Notes: generated by a model from the sequence alone, not told the origin. 64,000 bases of DNA from Acanthopleura granulata (GCA_016165875.1 JABBOT010000010.1:15587357-15651356), one strand, 5' to 3'; counted from the stretch's first letter, positions 14,401 to 24,459 are shown. Translations and numbers: made by a program.

Positions 14401-17400
14401 TCCCTCATCATTCATGTAAACAAGAGAAGATTGTCACCATTCATGGGATGTTGCATAATTGTACCAGTCATGTTACCATCCCCAACACAAGATTCACAAT
14501 GGCTACCATTCGACATGTAGAATTTTCTTAAAATTTTGTAACTTTTGCTTGAGAAATGAAGTTCTCACTTGGGTGAAACAAGGGATATTAAGAATAACAA
14601 GGGGTGGAGAGGTAGGGGGCAATAATATCTATCTGCGTTGTTCAAATGTGTTCCTCCCAAATCTTCAGTTCATGGATTCGGACAAAATGTCTACATGTGT
14701 CAGTTGAGTGTCCTTTTCTCCCAGGTGAAACCCTTTCGACCACCGAAGTTGAAAACTGTTTGCGCCCGGGAAATGTAGCCTTTTTTAAAAACTTTGTAAC
14801 TTTTTCTTGGTTTTTTCAACTGAATGAAAACGTTTTCACCTAGTTGAGTATGGTTTCCACACTGGTGCAAATTCACTTCGTATCACAGCCTTGTTCTGGT
14901 TTGAAGGAATCCAAAGCAGAAAACAGAATTGGTCCGGCGAGGCTTGTGACACATATTCCAATATACTCGAGTTTTAGCACCGTTCGGTTAAACATTAATA
15001 TGTATACTGGTGATTAAAATGCCTTCCTCACCAATCAGCTGGTTCGGCCAAGAGAGTGGGGTTTCTAATTGTGTCAGTCGAGTGTCCATTTTCACCAAGG
15101 AGAAATTTGCAAAGTTTACCAAACGTAAAAAAGGGCTAAATCCCACATGTAAGCCACCATGCATAATTTGTCACGGATAGCGTAACCTTTAATTACTCTA
15201 ACATTGTAGGCCAAGAATTGTCAATGAAAACAATCGCTGGACAAAATCAACAGACATCCAGATAAAAGCGATCTAAGTTAAGACTATTTTTTATCTTTGT
15301 ATATAACCAAAGAAAAAACTTCGTATCATTATCCCATCCACTGACATAGTTATACCTTTCTTTCATATTGTCTTCCACAGCTCCTAGATGTTCCAGTCGT
15401 CCATTATATGGCCGAGGCGGAATTGTCTCCAGCTGAAACTCTGTAAATTCCGGCATCACGAAGGGAGGTAATCTGAAATACCAGGAAATGGGTTTTGGTG
15501 TAAATAATCCAGAACGTCAACTAGAACGTAATATGAACATCATCTAATTACCAAAAATACAAACCCATCAAATCAGGAGACCCGATAAAGACTATTCTGT
15601 ACATTGATGTAAGAAAATCCCCGCACAATGAATGCTGAGACCTGCCCATTCCAGGTAGCCTTCTAGGGACAAACTGGAATATGTAATGATCACGAGGCAT
15701 GACCTAACTAATACGTATTGGCTAATTGGCGGAAGGTGTTTACTATTTAACCTAAAATAGTTTACTTCAAATTCAACATATTTTTCTAAGCTACGAAAGG
15801 CGGTGAAAACGCCCGCCTCGCCCATGTCTAACATATGTCATGCCATGGTTTCCGAATGCAAATTTTGGGCGAGACATTTCACACCTTGAAATAATTTTCA
15901 GCTAAATCCAGTGTTTAAGGTATGGCGGATTGCCTTTCTGTTGATCTAACGGATTAGTCCGTTTTAAATTGATCACGGATTAATTCGTTAACAGGAACGA
16001 AAGTGTTCATTACCAGAAACGGATGAATCCGTTTAACTAAAGGAAAAGGCAATCCGTCATCTCTCAAAGAACGGATTGAACGGGCGGTTTAATTGAGGGC
16101 ATCTGGAAAAGCAAGAAAACAAAACACGGATTTTCATGCATTGTGCTAAATGGTACTTGCTTTCTTCACTATTCTGTATTTTTCTTCACAAAATTTACCT
16201 CCTGGTCGAATGATTACATCCATTTCATAAGCAAAAAGGTCGATGATTAAAGCAGACGATTGTGGGAGTGATTGTGGAACGTCCCAGTGACAGTATATTA
16301 TGACGTATGAGTTTCAACAGTGTTTCTTTACATGTACTATGAAATGTATCACTCGTTGAAAGTCAAGTTTTTATACCTTGGAAGTTCAGAGTTTAGGACT
16401 TATGTTAAGGCCAGAGACTAAGGCTTTGTGTGTCGGGAAATAAAAGACGCATGAGAAAGGAAACGTCATTCGTGACCCACTTGGACGTGTGTGGAGGCTC
16501 ATAATTTAAACTCCCTCAGCACAGGGAACTGAGTAATGACATAACATAACCACATCATATTGGTGCAACAATTTTCTTTCAACCAAAGATACATCAGGTA
16601 TATTCGGAAATGAAAAACCGAGAGGTATGTCCGTGCTTCGACGTAATAACACCTTGGAGATGTTATGTATATTATGTTCCAGCTTTTATACCCTTGTCTC
16701 TCCTGACGCCAAAACGCAGCGATCGAATGACAGATCTGTTAGAACGCTGGTACTAATCGAAATACATGCACTTTTTCTACGACAATTCGCAGCAATAAAT
16801 TTAGACAGTCATTGTAGATTTTGCATCCCTTTTAGACTAAAAGATTCTTCAACACGGCGGAAAACACAAATAAAATAAATAAATAAATTATGTATCCCTT
16901 TACGTGCCAGTTCATCTCTGTTTAACATAAGCTTTGTGGTGTTATAAGCTAAGTGCTGGGAGCTCTTCACACCTCATCAGTTATTCTCATACTACAAAGG
17001 AGAGCTGTAAATTCTCTGTTTCTCACACTTTATTCTCACCACTCACGCACACTCTACAATGACCGCAAAACTTTTACCTGCTTTATGATCTTCAGGGGCA
17101 AAGCTCTGAAATGAGATTCTCGAAAACAATCATAGTTACTGGCTTACCCTTTGCTCTCCGCTAGGCTCCTGGCCCGCCACTGAACCTGTGATGCACACGG
17201 CAACAGGCTGACAGACTTGTCTTCTTCATTGACACTGACAGTCAGGTACTCAGTCTGGGAAATTAACAGTAAATAAACAGTAATGTGGTTCTGACTGCGC
17301 AGGCTGTACTGCATATGGAACACCATTGTGGCTTTCGATCGGTTTTGCTGTTTGCACACCTGTAACAACATTTCCCTCACTCCGCGCCATCGTAACGGAT

Positions 17401-18725
17401 GTGTTTGAATTTCCTAGATTGGATAAAACAAGTATTGTCGTGTCATTTTGTCCCCTTGAAAATATGCGGGTCATCATTAAATCAGGTCAGGCATCACGTG
17501 TAACACTATGCCCTTTTACATCACTTCCTTTACTACCTTGTTTTTCAAAATGTCACCTTCCTGTGACGGATGTGCGTATACATGATCAACAAGCTGTGTA
17601 TGATATTTTTTCATGTGTAGTTCTGAGTTCATTGCCGTCAATGAAGTTTACTAATCTGCTCTTAGCATTCACATACATCGTTGACTGGAATGCCTTATAT
17701 TTTAATTTTAAAATGTCTTTTTGTCCCGTTGGTTACAATGACCCAGCACGGTTCCAAATCATTTTTACCATCAAAATATCGCGGTAGAGCAGAAAAAATA
17801 TCGACAGTTGCTTACAGTCATGTTGATTTTCGTTGTATCGATTGTGTAAGCATTTAATGGATGTGCATGCGTAAAATGATAACAGGAAGACCATACAAAA
17901 TGTGGAATATCGCCCTGTAAGTGAATTAAAAACCGATGATCCACAACATTATACTTTAAAATAACGTCGGTCTTTGCTTTCACTGGGCCGTAGAGAGCCA
18001 CATTTTAACGTAAAATACCTCTGTGTTGCGTTCTGGACCAATGCATTGTAATACACTATGTTAGAAATACCCGAATTTTACTCCCAAAGCGTGTTCTCTT
18101 ATTTAAGCACAGAATAAATGTAGACACTGGGAAATGGCCACAATGGCCTTCCATAATACATGTATAAGTCCTGTGAAAACTGTAATAACAAATGTCTTCT
18201 ATCTTAAGCTACGTTATTACTGTTGACTTAGTGCCTTTAGATTACTTGGAATGTATGGAATTGCTTGTGCGCTTCTGGAAATATTGAACTACAAATTTCA
18301 ATATTCATTTACTTACTGAATACTTAAACTCACTATAAAAGAGAAAACAAGAGTGTACAACATACGTACACATCGTTTGATCTTGTCATGAATAAAGCCA
18401 GGTATACGCATGGTTTAACATATTACCTACTCACACAATAAAGATAACATTAAGATTCTAGTTTAACTGGATACACATCATTGCACATGAAATGTTAACG
18501 AATAAAGCTTCCCTCTTCGACACAGGACATGTTCATACAAAAGGCAAACAACAGATGCTTAATTACCTCGTCTCCCCAAAGAAGGCCTTCATTTTGCAGG
18601 TTCTTGTGTTTGTGGTATATGTAACAGTACTGCTCGGCGGCATGTTGCGCTACGCTCTCCAGTGGCCGTAAAAGGTCGCCCGAACTCATCTCTCTCTTCA
18701 GAGAGGCATTATCATCAGTAACCAT
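1..18725 (-). CDS. GCLC-like: Divergent glutamate-cysteine ligase catalytic subunit-like gene, 15 exons visible, 3' end off the window
   Basis: Family role: ATP-dependent joining of the glutamate gamma-carboxyl to cysteine, the first step of glutathione synthesis, in the cytosol. Seen: fifteen GT-AG exons on the minus strand join with matching phases and no stop into about 542 residues; the stop lies left of base 1. Blocks in order: IYHKHK and WGDE at residues 50-53, PEF about 96, PYNG about 110, VEDNMKERR about 121, SFPR 147-150, VPVFQDGNT, EARYLHDQL, DDRTEEE about 298, GWRVEFRPM 413-421, TDFENAA about 426, RDA about 467, and a helical C-terminal part. These match animal GCLC in order and spacing. 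The start is the first in-frame ATG; the frame is open further upstream but has no earlier ATG. Oddities: low overall similarity, a DAMGFGMG-type segment replaced by a Gly/Cys-rich one, and three weak donors. Intact frames argue against a pseudogene. Specificity is unknown. Confidence 0.88.
798..859 (-). CDS. GCLC-like: GCLC-like exon 14
   Basis: Acceptor CTTTCCAG and donor AGC|GTAAGT. It encodes SKIDVVGCEEMSVDDIVNGS, matching the family's ELAAEEYTLMSIDTIINGKEG. Confidence 0.88.
1787..1865 (-). CDS. GCLC-like: GCLC-like exon 13
   Basis: Acceptor with a T-rich tract ending TTGTAG; weak donor GTG|GTGACT. It encodes VHENCQRSLSRDAIRNKKFHFR, matching VDENM...KRDAVLQGMFYFR. It ends phase 1, as exon 14 needs. 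Confidence 0.82.
2779..2887 (+). mobile_element. SINE copy, 5'-truncated
   Basis: It carries the 3' body shared by the window's SINEs: GGGCTCTGCCC, CACCATAATGCTGGCCG, AAGTGAAATATTCTTG and a GTAAAACACCAAT-type end, then an AATAAATAAA-like tail. It sits in intron 12 of the GCLC-like gene. Confidence 0.8.
3271..3375 (-). CDS. GCLC-like: GCLC-like exon 12
   Basis: Acceptor CTTTCAG and donor AAG|GTCAGT, phase 0 to phase 0, 35 codons. It contains TDFENAAFAVF and LLLTRTM...NFLIPMSK, near-identical to the family's TDFENSAYVVFVVLLTRV...FLIPLSK. The best single match in the gene. Confidence 0.94.
3411..3488. repeat. About 25-bp tandem repeat, three copies
   Basis: A/G-rich units built on ACTGACAGAGAAAAC repeat imperfectly three times. 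They lie directly left of the foldback element, in intron 11 of the GCLC-like gene. Confidence 0.55.
3489..4012. mobile_element. Foldback/MITE-like element with about 80-bp inverted termini
   Basis: The left end has two tandem copies of a roughly 78-bp unit (3492-3570 and 3571-3648) starting GAGCCGTAAAAGYGACAT. The right end (about 3925-4010) is the inverted complement of that unit, ending ATGTCACTTTTACGG. The centre (3700-3910) repeats palindromic GTGCGCAC-type words such as TCGTGCGCACGAC. There is no ORF of its own. It lies in intron 11 of the GCLC-like gene. Confidence 0.75.
3615..3631. repeat. (CA)n microsatellite
   Basis: A short CA run inside the second tandem unit of the foldback element. 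Confidence 0.8.
4310..4402 (-). CDS. GCLC-like: GCLC-like exon 11
   Basis: Acceptor TTATTCTAG and donor GCC|GTGAGT, phase 0 to phase 0, 31 codons. It contains GWRVEFRPM, an exact match to one of the most conserved strands of the family. Confidence 0.92.
4803..4915 (-). CDS. GCLC-like: GCLC-like exon 10
   Basis: Acceptor TGAAACAG and donor GAG|GTAACT. It encodes GVDRGMAMHAAILLSHP and a charged segment, aligned with the family's GIDHLLAQHVAHLF...EEKI. Confidence 0.84.
5127..5265 (-). CDS. GCLC-like: GCLC-like exon 9
   Basis: Acceptor CATTTCAG and donor AAAG|GTATGA. It encodes the YKLPRVGPVTWYLSDDG block and a Cys-containing helix, equivalent to YRISKSRYDSIDSYLS in the family. It ends phase 1. 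Confidence 0.86.
5358..5421. repeat. (TA)n microsatellite, 64 bp
   Basis: Uninterrupted AT dinucleotides in intron 8 of the GCLC-like gene. Likely length-variable. Confidence 0.97.
6170..6460. repeat. Imperfect GTCGTCTTTACYGACGC repeats
   Basis: Words such as TTTACTGACGC recur every 20-25 bases, and AATGGYGCTA recurs at 6224, 6300 and 6397, showing a higher-order arrangement. Because the short units stay open, both strands show Ser/Thr- or Val/Asp-rich ORFs. They have no start or splice context and lie in intron 8, so they are taken as repeat by-products. Confidence 0.6.
6649..6762 (-). CDS. GCLC-like: GCLC-like exon 8
   Basis: Acceptor GTTTCAG. The donor is weak and ambiguous, CCG|GTGGTA or three bases later, both phase 0. 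It encodes ICLSVATPVVYGLL and LDDRTEEEKKP, matching the family's ALSAASPFYRG and SVDDRTREE catalytic block. Confidence 0.82.
7215..7552 (+). repeat. 338-bp direct repeat, copy 1
   Basis: The same length as, and almost identical to, 9413-9750 (two substitutions seen by eye). It starts GTGATTCAGGCTTAAGC and ends ACATCTGCGTGA. Both copies lie in intron 7 of the GCLC-like gene. No ORF, no terminal inverted repeat and no target duplication is seen. Confidence 0.95.
7553..7800. repeat. Probable decayed interspersed repeat
   Basis: Contains phrases such as GACGCCCAACATTATCACC and GAGTGCCAAGTGAGG that recall a common mollusc repeat. That recognition is from memory, and no second copy was found in this window. 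Confidence 0.3.
7935..8042. repeat. About 52-bp tandem duplication
   Basis: Two adjacent copies of a unit containing TTGCCATAAACATRCAACAT and ACCCAAGAAA, diverged at roughly one base in eight. Confidence 0.8.
9413..9750 (+). repeat. 338-bp direct repeat, copy 2
   Basis: Partner of 7215-7552. It ends about 110 bases from exon 7 of the GCLC-like gene. The flanks of the two copies are unrelated, so only the 338-bp core was copied. Confidence 0.95.
9862..10049 (-). CDS. GCLC-like: GCLC-like exon 7
   Basis: Acceptor CCTTACAG and donor ATG|GTAAGG. It encodes VFQDGNT, then a Gly/Cys/Ser-rich stretch, then LHVTVQAKGLNEARYLHDQL. The last part matches the family's LQVTFQA...EARYLYDQL. The middle differs strongly: the normal acidic insert and DAMGFGMG are gone. 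A second AG nine bases further in would shift the frame, which fixes the acceptor choice. Confidence 0.9.
10392..10637 (-). mobile_element. tRNA-derived SINE, near full length
   Basis: Read on the minus strand it starts GGGGGCCTCCGTGG, has a B-box-like GTGAGCTCAAGTCC, then GGCCGTAAGTGG, then the common body TGAAATATTCTTGATTACGG and a 3' end. It lies in intron 6 of the GCLC-like gene. The 60-aa ORF here belongs to the SINE. Confidence 0.85.
11835..12235. repeat. 70-bp tandem array, about 5.5 copies
   Basis: The word GTTCCYGAGATAAGTCGTCA recurs at 11855, 11921, 11991, 12062, 12133 and 12203 (spacing 66-71). Each unit also holds CAGTGTTGATAAA and TTGCCATGCAGTGG. It lies in intron 6 of the GCLC-like gene, and no ORF spans it. 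Confidence 0.93.
12710..12768 (-). CDS. GCLC-like: GCLC-like exon 6
   Basis: Acceptor TTTTCAG and donor CCAG|GTAAGA. It encodes RILTGIKNRVEKPYGFSVP, matching the family's TRNIRHRRGEKVVINVP. It ends phase 1. Confidence 0.86.
13501..13555. promoter_or_regulatory. Three perfect CRE palindromes in 55 bp
   Basis: TGACGTCA occurs at 13501, 13535 and 13548, directly downstream of GCLC-like exon 5. These are consensus CREB/ATF sites. Their clustering is far above chance for an 8-mer. Any regulation of the host gene is inference. Confidence 0.5.
13568..13678 (-). CDS. GCLC-like: GCLC-like exon 5
   Basis: Acceptor CCCTACAG and a weak donor CCT|GTAGCA. Phase 2 on both sides fits its neighbours. The block TTGPFVPPDIREQE followed by QWRPIKRL aligns with the family's SLFFPDEAI...HPRFSTL region. 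It is the least conserved exon, and skipping it would also keep frame, so alternative splicing is possible. Confidence 0.68.
14117..14182 (-). CDS. GCLC-like: GCLC-like exon 4
   Basis: Acceptor TTTGCAG and donor CAAG|GTAACC. It encodes REAVQSLLPPNTYLLTIASFP plus part of an Arg, matching the conserved TSFPR strand. The acceptor sits about 20 bases left of a 29-bp tandem array. Confidence 0.88.
14204..14445. repeat. 29-bp tandem array, about 8 copies
   Basis: CATCATTCRTGTAAACAAGA recurs at 14204, 14233, 14262, 14291, 14320, 14349, 14378, 14406 and 14435, almost exactly every 29 bases. It abuts exon 4 of the GCLC-like gene on its intron 3 side. Confidence 0.95.
15356..15472 (-). CDS. GCLC-like: GCLC-like exon 3
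   Basis: Acceptor TTTCAG and donor AAAG|GTATAA. It carries MPEFTEF, TIPPRPYNG and GAVEDNMKER, equivalent to the family's RPEY...GTPGQPYGG and NTVEANMRKRR substrate/metal-site blocks. It ends phase 2. Confidence 0.9.
15921..16061. mobile_element. Short inverted-repeat (MITE-like hairpin) element
   Basis: The left arm runs ATGGCGGATTGCCTTT...AACGGATTAGTCCG. The right arm is its inverted complement, ...CGGATGAATCCGTT...AAAGGCAATCCGTCAT. The arms are about 42 bp with a short centre. Non-coding; it lies in intron 2 of the GCLC-like gene. Confidence 0.75.
17148..17254 (-). CDS. GCLC-like: GCLC-like exon 2
   Basis: Acceptor CCCAG|ACTGAG and donor AAAGG|GTAAGC. It begins TEYLTVSV directly after WGDE, giving the family's WGDE-x-E metal-binding pattern. 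It ends with two bases of a Gly codon completed by exon 3. Confidence 0.88.
18567..18725 (-). CDS. GCLC-like: GCLC-like exon 1 (start codon)
   Basis: It encodes 53 residues from the ATG at 18725 and ends in WGDE, phase 0, with donor GAG|GTAATT. The block YCYIYHKHKN before WGDE matches the family's N-terminal helix and the first metal-binding acid. A second in-frame ATG lies 12 codons in. The true transcription start and any 5' untranslated exon are not visible. Confidence 0.82.
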
Positions 18726-19292
18726 AGAACAGTCAGGCAAACATCGATGTTCGCATGCAGGGACACAATTGGTACACTAATCAATCTACACTTTCAACAC
18801 AGGCCAAACTTCATATGCTGGATGCCGTCAGGATACAGCCAAGCTCATGGCAGAGGGCACATAAACGCACGCTAACTTCGTTTCTTACCCACAATGCCTC
18901 ACCACTCCAAACATATTTTTAGCTTATATTTCTACACTCTTTTTGTCTGGAACATGAAATCTTTTATCTTCAAGGACATGAGCAGCGTAACCAATTGATC
19001 TGTCAATGAAAGCACGGAATGTTGATCTAGATATCTGCAACCCATCAATCATAGAAGGGTAGTGAAGTCCATTACGTGCTACAATGTCAGATAATGCATT
19101 CTTCCACGTGAATTCCTTACTCTCCAAATTTCTTATGGTCGTACATAGTTACCTCCCTTGAACAAACATTCTGCAAAATGTTTCATTCGGCAATTGGCGA
19201 TGGCAGCAGACGATCGGTTAAAATCTGACATTGCGATACTCTATATACAGACTACAGTGCATTTTTGTATACCACATCTACAATGCAATCTG

Positions 19293-19390
19293 TGGTCCTG
19301 CCCGGTTTCCTCCTACCATAATGCCGGCCGTCGTAGAAGTGAAATATTCTTGAGTGCGGTGCATAACACCAATGAAATATAAAAATAAAT
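19293..19390 (+). mobile_element. SINE copy, 5'-truncated
   Basis: It has the common body CCCGGTTTCCTCCTACCATA, GTGAAATATTCTTGAGTGCG and an ACACCAATGAAATA end with an A-rich tail. Confidence 0.82.
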
Positions 19391-22300
19391 CTACTATGAC
19401 GTGTATCACTGGAAAAACGTGTACCTCTGACGTTTTAGGACTTAGCGGATATGTGGTTCAAACATCCATGGAGATTTTGTTTATTTTCTTCCAACCAGGC
19501 GACATATTCGGTGACTTGGCATGCCTTACGCTCAGGGTTAATCTTACTTCCATGTAGTGTGCAGCAAAGGAGCCTTGAGGACTACACCAACAATTCATTC
19601 AATGAATGGCCCTCGTCCGCTCGACGGAGAATGCGTACAATGAAGTTTGTGTTCAAACTCAAAGTAGCTGTTATTAAGTAATTCGGCCACATTGGCTCTC
19701 TCGCCTTTCTGTTATGATTATCTATTTACTGGCGATAAAAGACAACCAATTCCCTTCGGCGTCCGGGCCTGGTATCTGTTTGAGGGAGCCAGTGCTAAAT
19801 AACTCGATACCCAAAGGCCTTTGTGGACCTTACCTTCATGGAAGCTACACACGTCTTTATTGAGCTACACTTTATGTTCACGAAATCAGATCCGTCCCTC
19901 CAAACACCATTACCCTCAAATGAACTAAATATTGGTTTGTAGGCATTCAAGGACGCAGGTAGATGCCCGAACTGTGGCAAGCTGGAGCTGCTATGTACAG
20001 CCCAGGCGTCAGGTATAGGAAAAATTACATATTATGTGGCCATGTGTCACTATTTTCTGCTGAACTTGTGGTTATGTTACATACACTGTTGTTTCTTGCT
20101 GAACTAAAGCCAACAATTGCTGTTATCCTTAGAAAATTATATTTATACAAACTTTGGCAAAGCTGAAGTACCAAAAGAAAAATGTGGCATGTTACAATAT
20201 AGTGAGAAGGCAGGTTATCAGAGTGTCATGCGAAAAATTGCTGTCGTCAGACCGGGTCTTTATCGCGCGACCCGTTCATGGAGAACCGCCTGGGTCTGCT
20301 CAAATCACATTCAGCATAAACATGAGTGAAACATTCCTATATTTCTTATGCTCATAGGAATATATGAAAATTAGAAGCATTCTAGAAGTACCTTATGCGG
20401 TGTGTTTTCCAGGCAGCACAAGATAACAACATTAATATGTTATGTTACGAGACTACAGTATATAGATCACAAAGAAAACAAAAAACATTAAGGCAATGTG
20501 AAAGATATTGTATATATATTGTGTTTATATATTTCACTACTAAGTTTTCGAAGTGATGCCATTTCCATTATCAGAGGGTCAATATCACATGACCAAACTT
20601 GTCGCTAACATATATAGCCCATGTAGGCATGAGAACTGGCACAAGAGAAACAATCACTCTTATTCCTAAAAAGTATTTAATACAGCACAATGCTGAAACT
20701 TGAAAAACTAGCAACAGTTCAGAATAAGTATAACACGAGAGCGTATACACTGAAAAGATATAAGAACGCGGACGAAGCGGTGTTGTTGAGATCTGGACAG
20801 CTCTGGTCGTTGCAGAGAAGTCCTTTCATTTTGTTTGGGGGAGGTGGATATGGTGGCCGGTGGGTTTTGGCCGGTGACCACACTGTGGTCAACAATGGGC
20901 TTAAAATTACCATCTTCCTTATCGTTGTAGCTGAAATAACTCCCTATGGTATATGGTGTTTAGATGACATCAAGGAATTTTATGTGAGGGAAAAGTTTGC
21001 AGACTGAATACATTGTCTTTTTTAGGCGTAATGAAGCCTGACCGATGAATGGTAGTTTTATATATATCGTTCTTTTGTTCGGCCCAGATTCAATGGATTT
21101 GTGTAGGGTAGGGTTCAAAAATCTTTTATCGCAGAAGGCATGTACATCTCATCATGAAGTTTCGCTTCATTGATCGTATTACATGTTTTACATGCTCGAT
21201 TTAACAGCGTCCATAGTAAGCTGCCCATACCAAGAGGCTATACCATTGTGTTTATGCTGCTGTGTGTAGATTTTCTCAATATTGATGTTTCCATTTGACT
21301 GCGGTGTCCAGATATCACTACATCTAACAAAGACAGGCGTTGTTTTCTCTTGTGTATCTACCATAAGATTATGAGAAGCCAATACGCCAATACACTTTCT
21401 TCGGATCGAACAAATATTCCAGTGTTAGTGTAACTTGAAAGTGAGCACACCAGTCTGATAATTTAATTCCTACACATGTACACTATATAAAACTGAATAT
21501 CTACAAAAGTGCAATTTATTTATTTTTTTTTTTTGTAAAGAACAGATCACATTTTCTTGGTGTATAAACTACAAAAGAATTGAGATATACTTCTATATGC
21601 CATATCCATGACTCTTGGGAATATTGTAATCCAGGTATGAGGAAAATTAACAATGCCAAAATCGAAACTATCCTCGTTGTCATAAAGGCAGTGCTGCAGG
21701 AAGCCTGCACTTTTCCTACTACATAGAACTGTTTACCAACATGAATTTCACCATTGGAGTTTCCATACTTACGGAATAGCCAAGATTTATGGGACGATAC
21801 TCTATGGAGTTTTATGATCGAGTTATTTCCCTTTTTGTTTCTTCAGGGGACCTTTGTTGAATTTGAGAACAGTTGTCACTAAGCCTGCACCAATCAACTC
21901 GTGTGTCTTGTCACATTCATTCCCTGATTGGCCATACTAGATAACCACACCTTAACCGGTAACGCCCACACCCGATGACCTTCCTTTATACAGGATGGTG
22001 AAATCGGTTGGGATTACAGAAGTAGATCTCACAAACATTTCCCAGTAAGAGTTATTAAATAAACAAGACAGCGATTTTCTACAGAACGTGAAACACTAAA
22101 TTTCATAAGAGAATTTAACATTCAAATCCTTCGCGATGATTACACAGTTTAGATGTTGTATACAGACCAAAACTGGATGCGACATGAATTTTAGCTGTAG
22201 CTATAAGGCATGTATCGTGTAGTCTGGCTTTGTCTTTTCTTTTATTAATTTATACCTCCACTTAAGGCTTGCTTCTTGTGTTATGAAAAAGTGTTGCTGT

Positions 22301-22561
22301 GATGAGTTTATCTCAAGGAGCCCATAGCGCTCCTATAATCTCCACTGTATATACGAATCCATTCATCGTGTATATACCCTTGCCCCTTGTCCACGTCGAT
22401 TTGCTATCCGAGCAAGAGGGCCGAACTAAAAATTAGAACTTTTGCATCGGACCAATCCCGTATTCGCTTACGTGTAAGGCTTCAAAATTGGCACTCATGA
22501 CTCTGCCTCGTTTCGTCCTAATCAGCAGGGGCTGATAAACATCAGGCCCTGTCAGGTGTTC

Positions 22562-22690
22562 CCGTTATGGTATTACTGTGAGGCAACACCATCCATGTTT
22601 CGACTTTGAGTATCCTAGCAGAAGTATTCGGTATGGTATTACTGTGAGGCAGCATCACACGTTTCTCGGCATTGAATGTCCTCAGAGGTC
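22562..22690. repeat. About 63-bp tandem duplication
   Basis: GGTATTACTGTGAGGCARCA occurs twice, about 70 bases apart, each followed by a CATGTTTC/CACGTTTC word and a TTGARTRTCCT word. Confidence 0.7.
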
Positions 22691-24459
22691 GTACGTTGTT
22701 CTACGTGTAAGCCATTAACATCTCACTACTGCACCATCCTACGACGATTTGGGGATCGTTTGCTGCCATTAGGCCTGATACATGATCAACAACAAATGAG
22801 AAAAAAATCCAATTCAGTCTTGTTACCTTTGATTAATCAAGTAAACAATCCACTGTGACTTGCATGCTGAGACGTGCAATAACCTGCAGTTGACTCTAGT
22901 GGCGCCACCTTGAAACTTAACACATAGATTTGACAACGAAAGGTTGGTTTTCCTAGTACAACTTCAGCTACAAAAGCAGCGCGATAAGCATGCAGTTAAG
23001 CTGCGCGAATCTAGAAAATTACTCTGTGTTTTCCAAGCCAGCTCAACGTCAGATTTCCATGCAGAGAAAGGTTTTCAGGAGAAACAGGGCAAATCTGGAT
23101 GTTCAGAAGTCCACAATAAGCTTTTCTATACGGAAGTTAGTAATCCACAATATGTCTAGCCTAAACGTTAACTTTACATTTCATGACATTATTGCATTCG
23201 CCCGTTTTGCCCTTGGTAATAGTAACTGAACAATGTGTTACACGTTTCCCCAACATGCCGGTCGCTAAAAACACAAAGAATTACGCTACAAGTCAGGTTT
23301 CAATCGCCTTGAAAGGCCCCAAATTTTACCATATATACTGTAAACACATTGGGCCAAGATGAAAATCATTCTTTTGAGAGAAAGGGAAAAAAACGCTTTT
23401 GGATCTGATAGCGGTTTCATGTTTTTTATCAATCCCCAGGTGCCGAGAAGGCGAGTTTCAAATATGACACATGAGTATGTGTGTAATAACGCCGCGGGGC
23501 AGCCCTGGGGACGGGTTAAGGATAGGGATGCTAACTTGAGGTAAACTGACGCTGGACCGGCCGTTAGAGCTGAAATCCTGTGGAGACGTGCTGGTAACCG
23601 GACGCTCGGCACGGATCAGAAAGTAGCCACGCACTGTCTAAAAGGCCGCCATGACAGCCACTTGATTAAATTCGGACACACGACTAAGAAAATGAAAATG
23701 AAATCTGTAACTCAAAAGACTGCCGTGTCCTATTAAATGTAGGTGACAGGTTGATGAGAACTGTTTAGCCATTCTGGAAGATATATACCCGTGCACGTGC
23801 GTATGTCTAGCTACCTCACGTTGTAAGCTATACGTGAACCTATTTCTACGCAGACGTATGCTCGACGCTTTGGGCTCAGTCCGCATTACAAAAATGTACA
23901 CTCCTCTATACGTGTCGTAGCTTTATCTTGACAGTTTTTGTTAGCTAATTGTTGTATATCTGGAACATGTCTTTTATAGTGATTCTTACTAGATTGCTCT
24001 TATACATATATAGAACCATTTGTCGTCAAACAGGCCGCAGGATCTAATCTGGCTCTGGCTCTTTTGGCCCAGTCTAACCTGTCCGTGAAAACCTTCTGAC
24101 TACAACTTTTAAACACCAATTCAGTGAACAAGTGAATTGTATACATGTATACACCTGTAATAGGAGTGTTTTTGCACGAACCTCCAGAATTTACCACTTC
24201 ACATAAAATTTTGAAAACCTGTGCACCACTCATTGAAAATAGTTAGTACCGAAGAGATGTGTCGGTATACATTTTCCCTATTGCCTGTCTAATAAAATTC
24301 TTAAAGAAAAATTACACTGCCTAAAAATTAACAAAGACCTTGATTTTATAACCTTGCTTTATACTGCCGGTATAACAATCATTGCACGTTGAGTATGATT
24401 CACCTCGCCTGAATGGCCAGTCCTCCATGAACATGATCTGCATGTTCAGTGCTCTATGT

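Noticed and set aside
14204..14445. Possible CRISPR array (regular 29-bp period)
   Set aside because: Units are contiguous with no unique spacers, and the DNA is animal; it is a minisatellite.
17326..17787. 153-codon plus-strand ORF
   Set aside because: It overlaps the region next to GCLC-like exon 2 on the opposite strand, has no domain, odd composition and no splice or promoter context.
20690..21007. 105-codon plus-strand ORF with a Gly-rich patch and a hydrophobic segment
   Set aside because: It starts at an ATG but has no recognisable domain, no splice context and no support on either side.
23550..23570. 15-base word GGCCGTTAGAGCTGA shared with about 53100
   Set aside because: A 15-mer match is expected about once or twice by chance in 64 kb, and the flanks do not match.
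23286..23612. 108-codon minus-strand ORF
   Set aside because: No domain, non-ATG start, no splice signals at its ends; probably chance in a slightly GC-richer patch.
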